In this document: positions 37,072-46,532 of the stretch, piece after piece
How positions within the stretch are numbered: the first letter of the stretch is position 1
Layout of the letters: each line of letters begins with the position of its first letter
DNA from: Alicyclobacillus suci
GTDB taxonomy: Bacteria; Bacillota; Bacilli; Alicyclobacillales; Alicyclobacillaceae
Reading direction: 5' to 3'
Length of the DNA: 64,000 bases
Assembly (NCBI RefSeq): GCF_017329615.1
Contig: NZ_JAFMTW010000005.1
Coordinates: forward strand, 80,279-144,278
Made by a program: the position numbers and the translations under genes
Notes under the pieces: model-generated
The model's input: the letters and a program-made list of their open reading frames with translations, nothing else
Told to the model about the DNA's origin: nothing
The model's database searches: none

Positions 37072-37131
37072 TCGGCATACCCCTCCCATGAATGATGTTC
37101 GAGGGTAGTATGTCCGTCGAATGCAGCGAAA

Positions 37132-37497
37132 TCACATGGTAGAAATTTGTCTGCGCCAGGTCAACACGTCATATGTACAAGTGCCGACTGCCCAGATGGC
37201 CGCAAGCGTGTGAAGTACGCCGTCGAGCGGCTCCATGGTGCCAAGCAGCGGCTGTCCTGACCAGATGTTTGTCAAATCCCAAACGACGCAAGCGGCTCCT
37301 AGAAAGAGCAGGGCGAGGGCTGCCACTCGACGGCGTCGTCGCGCAGCAAGAATCGCCAACGCACCCAGTGATACACTGATGATGGACTCGATTTGTGTGA
37401 ATTGTAGGTATGATCCGAGATGGCCCATGGTCAGTCCAGCAACCCCTAAGAGTAGAAACATCCAGCCGATGATACGGCAAGTCGTTTTACTATTCAT
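37132..37497 (-). CDS. four-helix membrane protein, DUF4383-like
   Basis: A 121-residue protein with about four membrane segments and an arginine-rich cytoplasmic loop (ARRRRRVA). The layout (RIIGWMFLLLGVAGL at the start, WDLTNIWSG in the middle, GVLHTLAAIWAVG) resembles DUF4383 proteins. Function unknown. It lies 60 bases upstream of the CBS gene on the same strand and may be co-transcribed with it. Confidence 0.65.
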   Translation of the reverse strand: MNSKTTCRIIGWMFLLLGVAGLTMGHLGSYLQFTQIESIISVSLGALAILAARRRRRVAALALLFLGAACVVWDLTNIWSGQPLLGTMEPLDGVLHTLAAIWAVGTCTYDVLTWRRQISTM

Positions 37498-37656
37498 CTT
37501 CAGAACCCCTCATTTTCGTGTCGGGACAATTCGTTATGCTATATGTATGGTGGGCTAGTCCGACGTAGACCTGACCGTTCATCGTTTTGTATGAAGGTCA
37601 ATTTCGTGGATATCCTGTGAAAAGTAGCGTCTAGTGCTTTTGAGGGGGTAGGTTTC

Positions 37657-37881
37657 GTGAATGACGTACAACGGCTCACGATACAGATTCAACACATGCA
37701 AAAATTGTTGCATGAGATGCAGCAGACGCTGGAACAATTCGAACGTCGTTCTTCCTATGGTAGCTCGTACATTTCTACCAGGTCTGCCGCCCGTCTTTTC
37801 GCGGCACTTGAAGAGCCGTTACCACCGCCACGCCAGTCCGAGTATCCCCCGTATGCGCGTGCGTCATATGGAAATCACTGA
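37657..37881 (+). CDS. small coiled-coil protein of unknown function
   Basis: A 74-residue protein. Residues 1-30 form a Gln-rich heptad helix (IQIQHMQKLLHEMQQTLEQF). The C-terminal half is Ser/Pro/Tyr-rich and likely disordered. GTG 37657 follows GAGGGGGTAGG. No family recognised. The composition is reminiscent of small spore-coat-associated proteins, but this is only an impression. Confidence 0.55.
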   Translation: MNDVQRLTIQIQHMQKLLHEMQQTLEQFERRSSYGSSYISTRSAARLFAALEEPLPPPRQSEYPPYARASYGNH

Positions 37882-37948
37882 CATCGTGACTCCCCTCCCT
37901 TGTGGTATGTTGTTGTTAAGTAACGCATGACAAGCAAGGGGGATGAAG

Positions 37949-39016
37949 ATGCAGGAATCCGCACGACGGCATCGACGTGTTGTGACGACGGTTGTCGCCA
38001 TCGTCCTTGTACTCGCAGTCGCGGCCGCAGTGGTTTTGACTTTAGTTCACCGTCGACATGTTACACCTGCTTTGCAGGTCACCACGGTTCGCTTGCAAAC
38101 GATGCGGCGCACCATTTTTTCCGCTGGAGAAGTGAAACCGACTGAGCGGCAGTTGGTTGACCCAACACAGCTCACTTCACCAGTCCTACATATGGATGTC
38201 AGCGTCGGTCAACACGTCAAAAAGGGGCAGATTTTGTTTCAGACCGACGATTCCGCGCAACAACAAGCCATCTCGTCGGCGCAGTCGGCTCTGACTGCTG
38301 CGAACAGGGAATACAGCCAGGCGCAGGCTGGATATAGCAGTGCCCCTGACCTTTTAAAACAGGTCTGGCTACCGCAAGTAGAAGCCGCAGAAGCTGCTGT
38401 GACACAGGCGCAACAGCAGTTGGCGAGCGCCAAAGCAGCACTGGCCGAGACACAGGTGCGCGCGAACTTTGCTGGGATTGTCCTCGTAGCGTCACCGCAG
38501 GGTGTGGATGCGAGCGGGAATCAATCGCCGATTGTGGAGGTAGTTGGGCCGCAGAAACAAATCGTGATGGAGCTTTCTGAGGTGGATGCAACACACGTGA
38601 AGAAGGGGATGTCGGTATCCATTACGAGTAATGCTTACCCCAATCAGACGTTTCACGGTACCGTGTCCATGGTGGCGCCTTTTGCGGCAACGAACCAGAA
38701 TGGAACGGGTCAAGTGGAGGTTGATGTGCAACCGACGGGGACGTTTACGGTGCCTTTGGGGTATCAGGTGAATTGTAAAATCGCCAGTGCGACGCACAAA
38801 CAGGTTCCGACGGTGCCATATGGTGCGCTTGTACAGCAGGGTAGCAACTACGCAGTTTATGTAGTGAGTGGTGGTAAGGCAGTTCTTACGCCTGTACAGC
38901 TTGGGATTACCAACGATACATCCGTTGAGGTGACGTCAGGGCTTCACGCCGGAGAGCAAATTTTGAATAATCCTCCAAGCGATTTGCAAAATGGGCAGGC
39001 GGTGAAGACGTCTTGA
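37949..39016 (+). CDS. HlyD/MacA-type efflux adaptor (membrane fusion protein)
   Basis: A 355-residue protein with one N-terminal membrane anchor (residues 11-33). A lipoyl-like barrel half lies around VSVGQHVKKGQILFQ, followed by an alpha-hairpin coiled coil rich in Gln/Ala (about residues 95-165), and then the second lipoyl half and beta-barrel domains. It links an ABC exporter to the cell surface. I chose ATG 37949, 7 bases from AAGGGGG; ATG 37943 is too close. It is followed by the ATPase with a TTGA overlap, giving a MacAB-like operon. Confidence 0.85.
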   Translation: MQESARRHRRVVTTVVAIVLVLAVAAAVVLTLVHRRHVTPALQVTTVRLQTMRRTIFSAGEVKPTERQLVDPTQLTSPVLHMDVSVGQHVKKGQILFQTDDSAQQQAISSAQSALTAANREYSQAQAGYSSAPDLLKQVWLPQVEAAEAAVTQAQQQLASAKAALAETQVRANFAGIVLVASPQGVDASGNQSPIVEVVGPQKQIVMELSEVDATHVKKGMSVSITSNAYPNQTFHGTVSMVAPFAATNQNGTGQVEVDVQPTGTFTVPLGYQVNCKIASATHKQVPTVPYGALVQQGSNYAVYVVSGGKAVLTPVQLGITNDTSVEVTSGLHAGEQILNNPPSDLQNGQAVKTS

Positions 39017-39690
39017 TTGTGCTTCGTGGGATTACCAAACGGTACCGCGCAGGCGAAGAGACGATATCGGTTTTGCGTGGGATTGACCTGACGATTGAAG
39101 ACGGAGAATTTGTCTCTATTATGGGTCCCTCGGGAAGTGGGAAATCGACGCTCATGCACATTTTAGGGTGTTTGGATTTGCCTACGGGTGGGTCGTATGA
39201 ATTAGACGGCATGGAGGTCGCAAAGCGAAGTAAACGGGAACTCGCCGAGCTGCGAAGTCAGTATATCGGTTTTGTCTTTCAGAACTTTCACTTGTTACCG
39301 CGCATGACGGCGTTGCGCAATGTCGAATTGCCGATGATGTACGCGGGTGTACCGCGCACAAAAAGACGCCAGCGCGCCACCGAGCTTCTCTATGAAGTCG
39401 GACTTGGAGACAGAGTCCGCCATCTGCCCACGGCATTATCTGGCGGCCAAAAGCAGCGTGTGGCTATCGCCCGTGCACTCGCCAATTCGCCACGTCTGTT
39501 GCTCGCCGACGAGCCAACAGGCGCACTAGATCAGGCGACAGGTTCAGAAATCATGACACTTTTCTCGGATTTGCATCAGTCGGGTATGACCATTGTACTC
39601 ATTACCCATGACCCATCCGTCGCTGCGTACGCTAAGCGAACCATCGTACTTGTTGACGGGTCCATTGTGGGCGAGGAGGTGCGGGAATGA
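39013..39690 (+). CDS. ABC transporter ATP-binding protein, MacB/LolD type
   Basis: A 225-residue ATPase with Walker A GPSGSGKST, Q-loop FVFQNFHLLPRMT, signature LSGGQKQRV, Walker B LLLADEPTG and H-loop LITHDP. The layout is that of the MacB/LolD/FtsE group that powers mechanotransmission exporters. The TTG start overlaps the adaptor stop, and the stop overlaps the permease ATG (39687-39690). Substrates could be peptides, antibiotics or lipids. Confidence 0.93.
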   Translation: MIVLRGITKRYRAGEETISVLRGIDLTIEDGEFVSIMGPSGSGKSTLMHILGCLDLPTGGSYELDGMEVAKRSKRELAELRSQYIGFVFQNFHLLPRMTALRNVELPMMYAGVPRTKRRQRATELLYEVGLGDRVRHLPTALSGGQKQRVAIARALANSPRLLLADEPTGALDQATGSEIMTLFSDLHQSGMTIVLITHDPSVAAYAKRTIVLVDGSIVGEEVRE

Positions 39691-40895
39691 ACTTCGGCGA
39701 GATGTTTATGTCGGCTATGGCATCCCTTCTGGCGAATAAATTGCGTTCATTTTTGACAATGCTTGGTATTTTGATTGGCGTGGCTTCAATTATCTCGATT
39801 GTCGCCGTCGGCAACGGTGGCAAGCGGGCGGTTGTCAATGCGCTGTCGAACGGTCAAACGACAAATACGATCCAAATTTTGCCGAAGGAACTCGTCGTTC
39901 CAGGACTCCCACAACCCGGACAAGTATTGAGCGTCAGTCAAGCCGATCTCGACATCGCCCAACAATTTTCGGGCGTCGAGCGGGTTGACTATACCATTAC
40001 GGGTCAAACCAATGTCACCGCCGGTACACATACCATTAACGCCAGTATCGATGCGGGACCGGACTATCTAAACACCCTGGCTCAATTTCAGGTGATTAAA
40101 GGTCATATGTTTCAGGCGTCCGACGTCGTTGCCGCGCGGCCTGTTGTACTCTTGTCCAATACGCTAGCGGGGAAGTTATTTGGAAGTGGGAACCCGGTTG
40201 GTGGAATCGTCACCATTGGGGGAACCCCGTTTCAGGTCATTGGCGTCACCGCTTCACAACAAGTAAATCTATTTTCTCTGTTTCTCGGATCAGATTACGC
40301 ATATATGCCTGCGACGACATGTCAGAACCTGTTTCCAACGTGGGGCATTACTGAGATGGACGTGCAAACTCGACCAGGCGTCAACCAGGATGAACTTGCC
40401 AATCACATTGTGACCGCACTCAATGTCAATGCCGGGGATGCGAATGCATTTGAGACGTCAACAGGCTTTTTGACGACGGTAGAAAGCACGATTAATCGGG
40501 TCACCTCTATCCTTACTTTGGTTATCGGAGCCATTGCGGGAATCGCACTGCTGGTGGGCGGCGTCGGCGTGATGAATATCATGTTGGTTTCGGTGACGGA
40601 AAGGACCCAGGAGATAGGGATTCGCATGTCGTTGGGTGCGACTCGCACTGCCATACTTTTGCAATTTCTGATGGAGTCCGTCATGATTACAGCGATTGGC
40701 GGTCTGGTCGGAATTCTGTTGGGGACTGGAGTGGGTGTCGCCGTGAGCGCAATCACACACGTGCCGACGTTTGTTCAATGGCCAGTCGTGGTGTTCAGTT
40801 TTCTGTTTTCTGCTGTGATTGGGGTGGTCTGCGGGCTGTATCCAGCAAATAAAGCAGCGCGCCTAAACCCTATCGACGCGCTGCGTTATGAGTGA
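39687..40895 (+). CDS. ABC transporter permease, MacB/FtsX family
   Basis: A 402-residue permease with an N-terminal membrane helix (LRSFLTMLGILIGVASIISIVAVG), a large extracytoplasmic MacB_PCD domain (about residues 45-270), then three membrane helices including GGVGVMNIMLVSVTERTQEIGIRMSLGA, the FtsX signature. It completes the adaptor-ATPase-permease operon. Separate ATPase and permease polypeptides are typical for Gram-positive MacB systems. Confidence 0.92.
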   Translation: MNFGEMFMSAMASLLANKLRSFLTMLGILIGVASIISIVAVGNGGKRAVVNALSNGQTTNTIQILPKELVVPGLPQPGQVLSVSQADLDIAQQFSGVERVDYTITGQTNVTAGTHTINASIDAGPDYLNTLAQFQVIKGHMFQASDVVAARPVVLLSNTLAGKLFGSGNPVGGIVTIGGTPFQVIGVTASQQVNLFSLFLGSDYAYMPATTCQNLFPTWGITEMDVQTRPGVNQDELANHIVTALNVNAGDANAFETSTGFLTTVESTINRVTSILTLVIGAIAGIALLVGGVGVMNIMLVSVTERTQEIGIRMSLGATRTAILLQFLMESVMITAIGGLVGILLGTGVGVAVSAITHVPTFVQWPVVVFSFLFSAVIGVVCGLYPANKAARLNPIDALRYE

Positions 40896-40924
40896 AGATG
40901 CCTGTTTGTGAAAAAACGCCGTTC

Positions 40925-41779
40925 TTACCTGCCGGGACGCATTGCCCGCAGTCGGCGAATACGTTCTTCCATTGGCGGATGGGTGCTGAACAAGTGCACG
41001 AATGACTCACCACGCAATGGATTCATGATAAATAAATGTGCCGTAGACGGGTTTGGATTCATTTGTCCAAATGGTTGATGTTTAAATGATTCTAACCGTT
41101 CAAGTGCGTCCGCCAACGGATGGGGATTACCGACGAGCCGAGCACCAGTGGCATCTGCCTTGTACTCACGTGAACGCGAAATCGCCAATTGAATCATGGT
41201 TGCCGCGATGGGACCTAAAATCATAAGGGCGAGTTCAGCTGCGAAGTTACCGTTATTGTCGTCGCGGTCGTTTCCGCCAAACCACATGGTCCATTGCAGA
41301 ATGTTGGCGATACTGGTAATTGCGCCAGCCATAACAGCTGCCATACTGCTGATTAAGATATCGCGATTTTTAATATGCGCCATTTCGTGCGCCAGTACGC
41401 CCTCTAACTCCCGCGTAGGCATGACGCGAAGGATGCCTTCTGTCACTGCAATTTTGGCATGTGCTGGGTTGCGGCCTGTTGCAAAAGCGTTGGGTTGGTC
41501 CGAAGGCGTGATATAAATTTCCGGCATCGGCACGTTGGCGCGTCGTGCGAGTCGGCGTACGACCTGGTACACTTCAGGAACCTCACGCTCGGATACGGGG
41601 TAACTCCCAGTCATGCGGATGGCCATGGTACCGCTCGTCCAGTAGGCAATGGCGTTCATCGCCACGGAGATGAGCAAAAAGATGAGCATCCCTCGCGTAC
41701 CGCCGATGAAGTGCCCGATGAGCACGAGAATGACTGTTAACACAGCCATGAGCGACCACGTCTTAAGGGTGTTCAACAA
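40925..41779 (-). CDS. htpX: membrane zinc metalloprotease HtpX
   Basis: A 284-residue M48-family protease with two N-terminal membrane helices. The zinc motif HEMAHIKNRD is followed by two more hydrophobic segments, and a third ligand Glu lies in SRSREYKADATGARL. It degrades misfolded membrane proteins under stress. TTHPPMEERIRRLRAM is the usual C-terminal signature. The gene converges with the ABC operon, with about 30 bases between and no clear terminator. Confidence 0.94.
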   Translation of the reverse strand: MLNTLKTWSLMAVLTVILVLIGHFIGGTRGMLIFLLISVAMNAIAYWTSGTMAIRMTGSYPVSEREVPEVYQVVRRLARRANVPMPEIYITPSDQPNAFATGRNPAHAKIAVTEGILRVMPTRELEGVLAHEMAHIKNRDILISSMAAVMAGAITSIANILQWTMWFGGNDRDDNNGNFAAELALMILGPIAATMIQLAISRSREYKADATGARLVGNPHPLADALERLESFKHQPFGQMNPNPSTAHLFIMNPLRGESFVHLFSTHPPMEERIRRLRAMRPGR

Positions 41780-41971
41780 TCATCGTCCTTCCTCATATAA
41801 TGTTAAAGTGTCTTGACCCAACGGCTATCGGACAGCCTACCTCAATTTTAGCGTATGGATAGGCAATCATGCATCCAATTGCGCTGAAAAGGGGCTCGAT
41901 TTGTGCGGCTATACGGGTTTCGCTATACTAAAACTATGCATCGTGGCTTCACGAACTGAGGGATGGGGTAT

Positions 41972-42277
41972 ATGCGTTTAGGAGTCAATATCGAATACGA
42001 CGGAAGAAACTACGATATCTTGGAGTTGCCTCCTGAGGCGTTCGTTCATCTGATTCCGTGCATGAGCAAACAACAGTATCGTCGCCTCAGCGAACGGTTT
42101 GAAGACGTCTGGCCCGAGCCTACCGTCCGGCGGAATCACATGCTGGCGTTTACTGCGGCTAAGCTCGGCACGTCCATTGATTATTTATTTTTGTATCGCG
42201 ATGCATTGCAGTTTGACGACGACGAGATGGAACGTTACATTGAACGGCACACAAAGCAGGGACATCGTCCCTCGTGA
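41972..42277 (+). CDS. hypothetical protein, about 101 residues
   Basis: A soluble, acidic protein with mixed alpha/beta character (LGVNIEYDGRNYDILELP, a helical middle, acidic tail DDDEMERYIERH). I do not recognise a family. ATG 41972 is nine bases from GAGGG; ATG 41963 is too close. The gene ends 21 bases before the glycosyltransferase and is likely co-transcribed with it. Confidence 0.6.
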   Translation: MRLGVNIEYDGRNYDILELPPEAFVHLIPCMSKQQYRRLSERFEDVWPEPTVRRNHMLAFTAAKLGTSIDYLFLYRDALQFDDDEMERYIERHTKQGHRPS

Positions 42278-42298
42278 GACGATACATGGGGGAACAAC

Positions 42299-43432
42299 AT
42301 GCGCACAATTTTCGTATTTTTCGCTGGAAATGAGCGAGGTGGCGCTGCAGCACATATATCTACCCTCGCGCGAGCGGTTGTGCGTTTTAAAAAGTCGCCG
42401 CACTATCGGTTTGTCAGCTTAGGACAGGGTTCTTTGGCGGATGCTGTTGCTACCACAGGAGTTCGCTTGCATGTTATCGGGGGCAATGCGCTTCATGCTG
42501 TCGCACAATTGAAGAAGCTGTTGCGAACGGAGCGCAAGCCGCTGTTGCACGCGCATGGACCTCGAATGAATATTCTCGCGGCACTTGCCACGCGTTGGAA
42601 TGGCATGCCGTGGACGTCCACGATTCACAGTCATCCATACTATGATTTTTTAGGTAGTTCCTTGAAATCCCGCGTGTATCCGAAGTTACATATGTGGAGC
42701 CTCAAGCAGGCTGTGGGCTTGTTCATTGTGCAAGCTTCACTCGCGGACGTGCTGCCGACGAGCACTGTCCTTGATGTGCCGAATGCGGTGGATTTGCCGC
42801 CACAATCAAAGACACATGAGGCGTGTGTAGAGGTTTGGCAGAAGCGTTTAGGCCTCGATAGTGAGAGTCGGTTCATTGGTGTGGCTGCCCGTTTTGACCC
42901 AGTCAAGAACTTGGATGTACTGATTCGAGCGATGGCTCGCGTGAAGACGCCGAATACCCACTTATTGCTCGCAGGCGACGGTGAGATGCGGGCGTCATTG
43001 CAGAGTTTGGCGGAACAGTTAGGCGTTGTGGATAGAGTGCACTTCCTTGGTTTTATGACGGGACTAGCCGACTTTTATAGCGCCATTGATATTCACGTAC
43101 TGCCATCCAAGAGTGAGGGTACGCCGTTTTGCGTATTGGAAGCGGGAACGTATGGCGCAGCCAATATTGGCTCAGACATTCCTGGGCTTCGCACACTTCT
43201 TCAAAATGGACAGGCAGGGGTGCTTACACCGGTCGGTGATAGTGAGGTCCTAGCCCAACAGATTGACCAATTGTTGCAGCATGATGAGGAACGTGAACAG
43301 TATGTGGAGGCATTTCGCTCGAGTGTACTCCCAAACTTTTCCCCGGAAAAGATGCTGGAAGCTTACGAGCGGGGGTATACGGTGCTCGAAGAAGATATTC
43401 TTCGGACGCATCAGTTTACCCGTTCTTCTTAA
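42299..43432 (+). CDS. GT4-family glycosyltransferase
   Basis: A 377-residue GT-B glycosyltransferase. The N-terminal acceptor domain begins IFVFFAGNERGGAAAHI, with LLHAHGPRMN. The C-terminal donor domain has FIGVAARFDPVKNLDVLI, LLLAGDGEM, HFLGF and the EX7E-type signature in PSKSEGTPFCVLEA. The acceptor is unknown, probably an envelope or lipid-linked sugar. ATG 42299 follows GGGGGAAC. It is followed 25 bases later by a rhomboid gene. Confidence 0.9.
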   Translation: MRTIFVFFAGNERGGAAAHISTLARAVVRFKKSPHYRFVSLGQGSLADAVATTGVRLHVIGGNALHAVAQLKKLLRTERKPLLHAHGPRMNILAALATRWNGMPWTSTIHSHPYYDFLGSSLKSRVYPKLHMWSLKQAVGLFIVQASLADVLPTSTVLDVPNAVDLPPQSKTHEACVEVWQKRLGLDSESRFIGVAARFDPVKNLDVLIRAMARVKTPNTHLLLAGDGEMRASLQSLAEQLGVVDRVHFLGFMTGLADFYSAIDIHVLPSKSEGTPFCVLEAGTYGAANIGSDIPGLRTLLQNGQAGVLTPVGDSEVLAQQIDQLLQHDEEREQYVEAFRSSVLPNFSPEKMLEAYERGYTVLEEDILRTHQFTRSS

Positions 43433-43457
43433 TTGCCTTCGCAAAGGATTTGATGAT

Positions 43458-44144
43458 ATGAAACGCACCCGTTTGCAAGTCTTCGGTGGCGGTCGAGCCA
43501 TAGCTCAGTGGCCGGCATCTTGGAAAATCATTGCACTCACTGTAATTTGGTACGTGGTCGTTCAGACAATTTTCGGTCATAGCGTTCAGGGGGATGCACG
43601 GGCCGGTGCGATGGTTGGCGTATTCGTCACGCATGGGCAAATCTTTCGATTGCTGACCGCTATCTTCGTGCACCTTTCTTTGATGCACCTGTTGGTCAAT
43701 ATGGTGTCCTTGTGGACACTTACGGCGGTGGAAAGCCTGCTGGGCGCCAACGCTTTTGTCGTGATTTATTTGGTTAGCGGACTGTTTGGGAATGTGTTGA
43801 GCTTGGCTGTAGGTGCTGGTCTGACAGTGAGTGCCGGTGCGTCTGGTGCCATATTTGGGTTGTTCGGGGCGATGTTAGGCCTTGCTTTTTTACGAATTCT
43901 CCCGACTGTCGTGCGCAACCAGTTATTGATGATTTTAGCCATTAACGTCGTACTCGACATTACCCATCCAGACATTGATTGGCTGGCGCATCTTGGTGGA
44001 ATGGTGGCCGGAATCTTGCTCACACTAGTATACGTAAACGTCAATCGATCCGTCCGGCTTTGGCGCACTGCAAGTATTATTATGGTCTGTTTGACGGCCA
44101 TCAGCTTGATAGCGTGTCTGGTTACACCACTTTCAGCGATATAA
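43458..44144 (+). CDS. rhomboid intramembrane serine protease
   Basis: A 228-residue protein with six membrane helices. The catalytic Ser lies in GASGAIFGLFG and the catalytic His in DWLAHLGGMVAG. HLLVNMVSL supplies the oxyanion Asn/His region. This is the minimal bacterial rhomboid layout (GlpG/YqgP core without extra domains). ATG 43458 follows AAAGGAT. Its substrates are unknown. Confidence 0.93.
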   Translation: MKRTRLQVFGGGRAIAQWPASWKIIALTVIWYVVVQTIFGHSVQGDARAGAMVGVFVTHGQIFRLLTAIFVHLSLMHLLVNMVSLWTLTAVESLLGANAFVVIYLVSGLFGNVLSLAVGAGLTVSAGASGAIFGLFGAMLGLAFLRILPTVVRNQLLMILAINVVLDITHPDIDWLAHLGGMVAGILLTLVYVNVNRSVRLWRTASIIMVCLTAISLIACLVTPLSAI

Positions 44145-44245
44145 ACCGGTTTCCGAATAATTCCTTGTTGCAAATTGTCGCATCAGATCTTATACTACTC
44201 TTCGTAATCTTTGCTTGGCTCCGTTTATCAATACGGAATTCGGCT

Positions 44246-44326
44246 CTACACTTAAAGGGTTAGGACCTCTGCGGACTAACTTTCCCCCGTGGTGTAGGGA
44301 CGGTTCCACATGCCATGGATGGCATG
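44246..44326 (+). promoter_or_regulatory. structured leader upstream of speH
   Basis: CTACAC (44246-44251) pairs with GTGTAG (44292-44297), enclosing a GTTAG/CTAAC helix with a 12-base loop. A perfect dyad ATGCCATGGATGGCAT (44311-44326) follows, about 30 bases before the start. There is no terminator T-run. I cannot match it to a named riboswitch. The nested, multi-helix form suggests an RNA regulator of polyamine synthesis. Confidence 0.45.
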
Positions 44327-44355
44327 GCGAATTGGCTCAAAGGGGGATTTTTGCT

Positions 44356-44739
44356 GTGGATACAATGGGTCGTCATGTTATTGCTGAACTTTGGGGTTGC
44401 AATGCGGATAAGTTAAATGATGTACAGGGTATTGAACGTACGATGGTGAATGCAGCACTGGAAGCGGGTGCTGAGGTTCGAGAAGTGGCATTTCATAAGT
44501 TTGCACCTCAGGGTGTTAGCGGAGTTGTCATTATTTCGGAATCCCATCTCACCATCCACAGCTTTCCAGAGCATGGATACGCGAGTATTGACGTGTACAC
44601 CTGCGGAGAGAGAATTGATCCGAATGTGGCATGTGATTATATCACGAAACACTTGGGTGCGACGCGCCTTGAATCGATAGAAGTGCCACGCGGTGTCGGT
44701 CCAATTCAGGTAAACGACGTTAAGGTTCGCGCCTTTTGA
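44356..44739 (+). CDS. speH: S-adenosylmethionine decarboxylase proenzyme
   Basis: A 127-residue bacterial class 1b proenzyme. GTG 44356 gives [15 protein letters not shown], matching Bacillus SpeH exactly in layout, behind GGGGG. Self-cleavage occurs before the Ser in [14 protein letters not shown], generating the pyruvoyl cofactor, and the Cys in DVYTCGE assists. It supplies decarboxylated AdoMet for spermidine. No speE is adjacent. Confidence 0.95.
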   Translation: MDTMGRHVIAELWGCNADKLNDVQGIERTMVNAALEAGAEVREVAFHKFAPQGVSGVVIISESHLTIHSFPEHGYASIDVYTCGERIDPNVACDYITKHLGATRLESIEVPRGVGPIQVNDVKVRAF

Positions 44740-44755
44740 CGTCAGCACTGCGGCA

Positions 44756-44802
44756 AAAGAGAAAGGGCAGCAGCACTTGGCTGTTGCCCTTTCTCTTTGT
44801 CG
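44756..44802 (+). terminator. terminator of speH
   Basis: AAAGAGAAAGGGCAGCAGC (44756-44774) pairs with GCTGTTGCCCTTTCTCTTT (44780-44798) with one mismatch. Confidence 0.9.
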
Positions 44803-44853
44803 TGAGCGCAAGGTGTTGAAATCGCATCGTCTATAAGGCAGACGTAAATATTT

Positions 44854-45342
44854 TTACTCGTCGCCGTTGGCGAAAACCCGCTCGTGATGTGTTGGAATTC
44901 GCCTGTCGACCAAGATGCTGCCGTTCCCTGCATCGACAATGACGAGATACTTATCTTCGTCATCGCGTACGATGGACATGTAGACCAGGTTCGTCCGAAT
45001 GTTGCGTAATTGTAACTCCTCTACCGTCATCCCGGGGTGTTCTGCCATAACTGCCTTCTTGGCTTGTGTTGGCGTACACTTCGCGTATTTTTGCAGCTTC
45101 TGCGTGTATGCATCGTGACTAGCCTGATAGGCTTCACGAAGGGTATCCCGCGTCACCTGTACACTGGATTTAATGTCTCCCCAATTGTGTACAGCGGGTC
45201 CATCGACGTCTTGGACATCAGCCGTGACAGGGTGTAGTGTCGTATGGGTCGGTTTGGCACTCGAATCACTCGCCGCGAACACTGTACCAGTGGAGCAGGT
45301 TAAGCACCCCACTAACGACAGCGCCAGCACCCACTTTTTCAT
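44854..45342 (-). CDS. secreted PepSY-like protein
   Basis: A 162-residue protein with a clear signal peptide (MKKWVLALSLVGCLTCSTG, cleavage probably after VFA). The C-terminal 100 residues resemble a PepSY domain (AKKAVMAEHPGMTVEELQL, then DEDKYLVIVDAGNGSILV). PepSY proteins are thought to inhibit or regulate peptidases at the cell surface. The minus-strand ATG 45342 follows AGGAGG. A longer frame to 45357 would include that site. Confidence 0.72.
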   Translation of the reverse strand: MKKWVLALSLVGCLTCSTGTVFAASDSSAKPTHTTLHPVTADVQDVDGPAVHNWGDIKSSVQVTRDTLREAYQASHDAYTQKLQKYAKCTPTQAKKAVMAEHPGMTVEELQLRNIRTNLVYMSIVRDDEDKYLVIVDAGNGSILVDRRIPTHHERVFANGDE

Positions 45343-45482
45343 ATTCGTCCTCCTCATCTCATGTCGTTGCGTTCAAGACTAGGTTGTGTCACATAATCCA
45401 AATTTATGCAAAAAACCCTTTGAGTTTTATGTCTTGCCATCCTAGCAATGATGTTGTAGAATGAAATGCGTTCGTTACAAAT

Positions 45483-45557
45483 GGGGCCGTAGCTCAATGG
45501 GAGAGCACTACGCTGGCAGCGTAGGGGTTGTGGGTTCGAATCCCATCGGCTCCACCA
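45483..45557 (+). tRNA. tRNA-Ala (GGC)
   Basis: The acceptor stem GGGGCCG/CGGCTCC contains the G3-U70 wobble pair that identifies alanine tRNA. The anticodon loop is CTGGCAG (GGC). The T-loop GGTTCGAATCC is intact and CCA is encoded. Confidence 0.97.
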
Positions 45558-45623
45558 TCTGTGCAGCGAGTTGATTGACACTTGGTTCCACAGAGGAATG
45601 TACGTTCTTCTTTCGCAAAGTTT

Positions 45624-45699
<76 letters not shown>

Positions 45700-45708
45700 T
45701 CGTTTTGT

Positions 45709-45783
45709 GCGGAAGTGGCTCAGGGGTAGAGCATCGCCTTGCCAAGGCGAGGGTCGCGGGTTCGAATCCCGTCTTCCGCTCCA
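45709..45783 (+). tRNA. tRNA-Gly (GCC)
   Basis: Acceptor stem GCGGAAG/CTTCCGC, anticodon loop TTGCCAA (GCC), T-loop GGTTCGAATCC, discriminator T and encoded CCA. Confidence 0.97.
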
Positions 45784-45858
45784 AGGATGCGAAAACGGGT
45801 GGCTCCATGTGGGATACCAGTAGAACTGGGCTTCGCGGGTTTCCGGATTTCGCAATGT

Positions 45859-45932
<74 letters not shown>

Positions 45933-45945
45933 TAGAAATGTAGGC

Positions 45946-45984
45946 AGGAGCGGCTTCTCGGAAACCCGGGAGGTCGCTCCTTTT
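45946..45984 (+). terminator. terminator of the tRNA cluster
   Basis: AGGAGCGGCTTCTCGG pairs with CCGGGAGGTCGCTCCT with a small bulge, followed by TTT. From here to 46218 no gene is seen. Confidence 0.8.
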
Positions 45985-46218
45985 GTGATCTGCAAACACG
46001 CCTTTGAGCGCGCACTATCATGCTGCCATATATTTCGACGATTCGGATGGCATGACGTTGACTGAACGTCTCGAAGCTTGTCGATTGCGAAATCGGATTG
46101 AAAAATTAGGATGGTGTCCTAGGAATAGGGGTACAGTTTAGCCAATTTTGCGGTGGAGCTACTGCGTTTTGTATGGGGGAGAAAACAGACGCGATAACTG
46201 CGGCAGCGACAACAAGCG

Positions 46219-46416
46219 ATGCATTGCGAAAAGAAACATCCCGAGTTGTCCAACATGGAACAGGTACGCTCATTGGAATGCGGAAAAATCGATGTTGCGC
46301 TTTTACTCGAAGCGTCAGTACACGCAGACAATCTCATTACAGAATGCCTGACTGACGAGAAGATTGTGTTCGTATCGGCGCTATCACATGTACTTGCACC
46401 AGTGGCCAGCGATTAA
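46219..46416 (+). pseudogene. LysR-type regulator remnant
   Basis: The open frame contains HPELSNMEQVRSLECGKID, VALLLEASVHADNLITECL and TDEKIVFVSALSHVLAP. This is the beginning of a LysR effector-binding domain (compare the family's EGxIDxAL...LxDExLVxVxxxxHPLA pattern). The DNA-binding part and the rest of the effector domain are missing, and no ribosome site is present. It is therefore a decayed fragment. Nothing adjacent looks like its former target. Confidence 0.55.
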
Positions 46417-46532
46417 ACTTTCCACGCACGATTGGTAGTGTACGCCTTTGTAGACAGATGTTTTACATTTCGTTGATTGGCCGCTCATGTTAAGATTAGC
46501 CGATGTGGACAACATGAGAGGTTGTGGATGAC

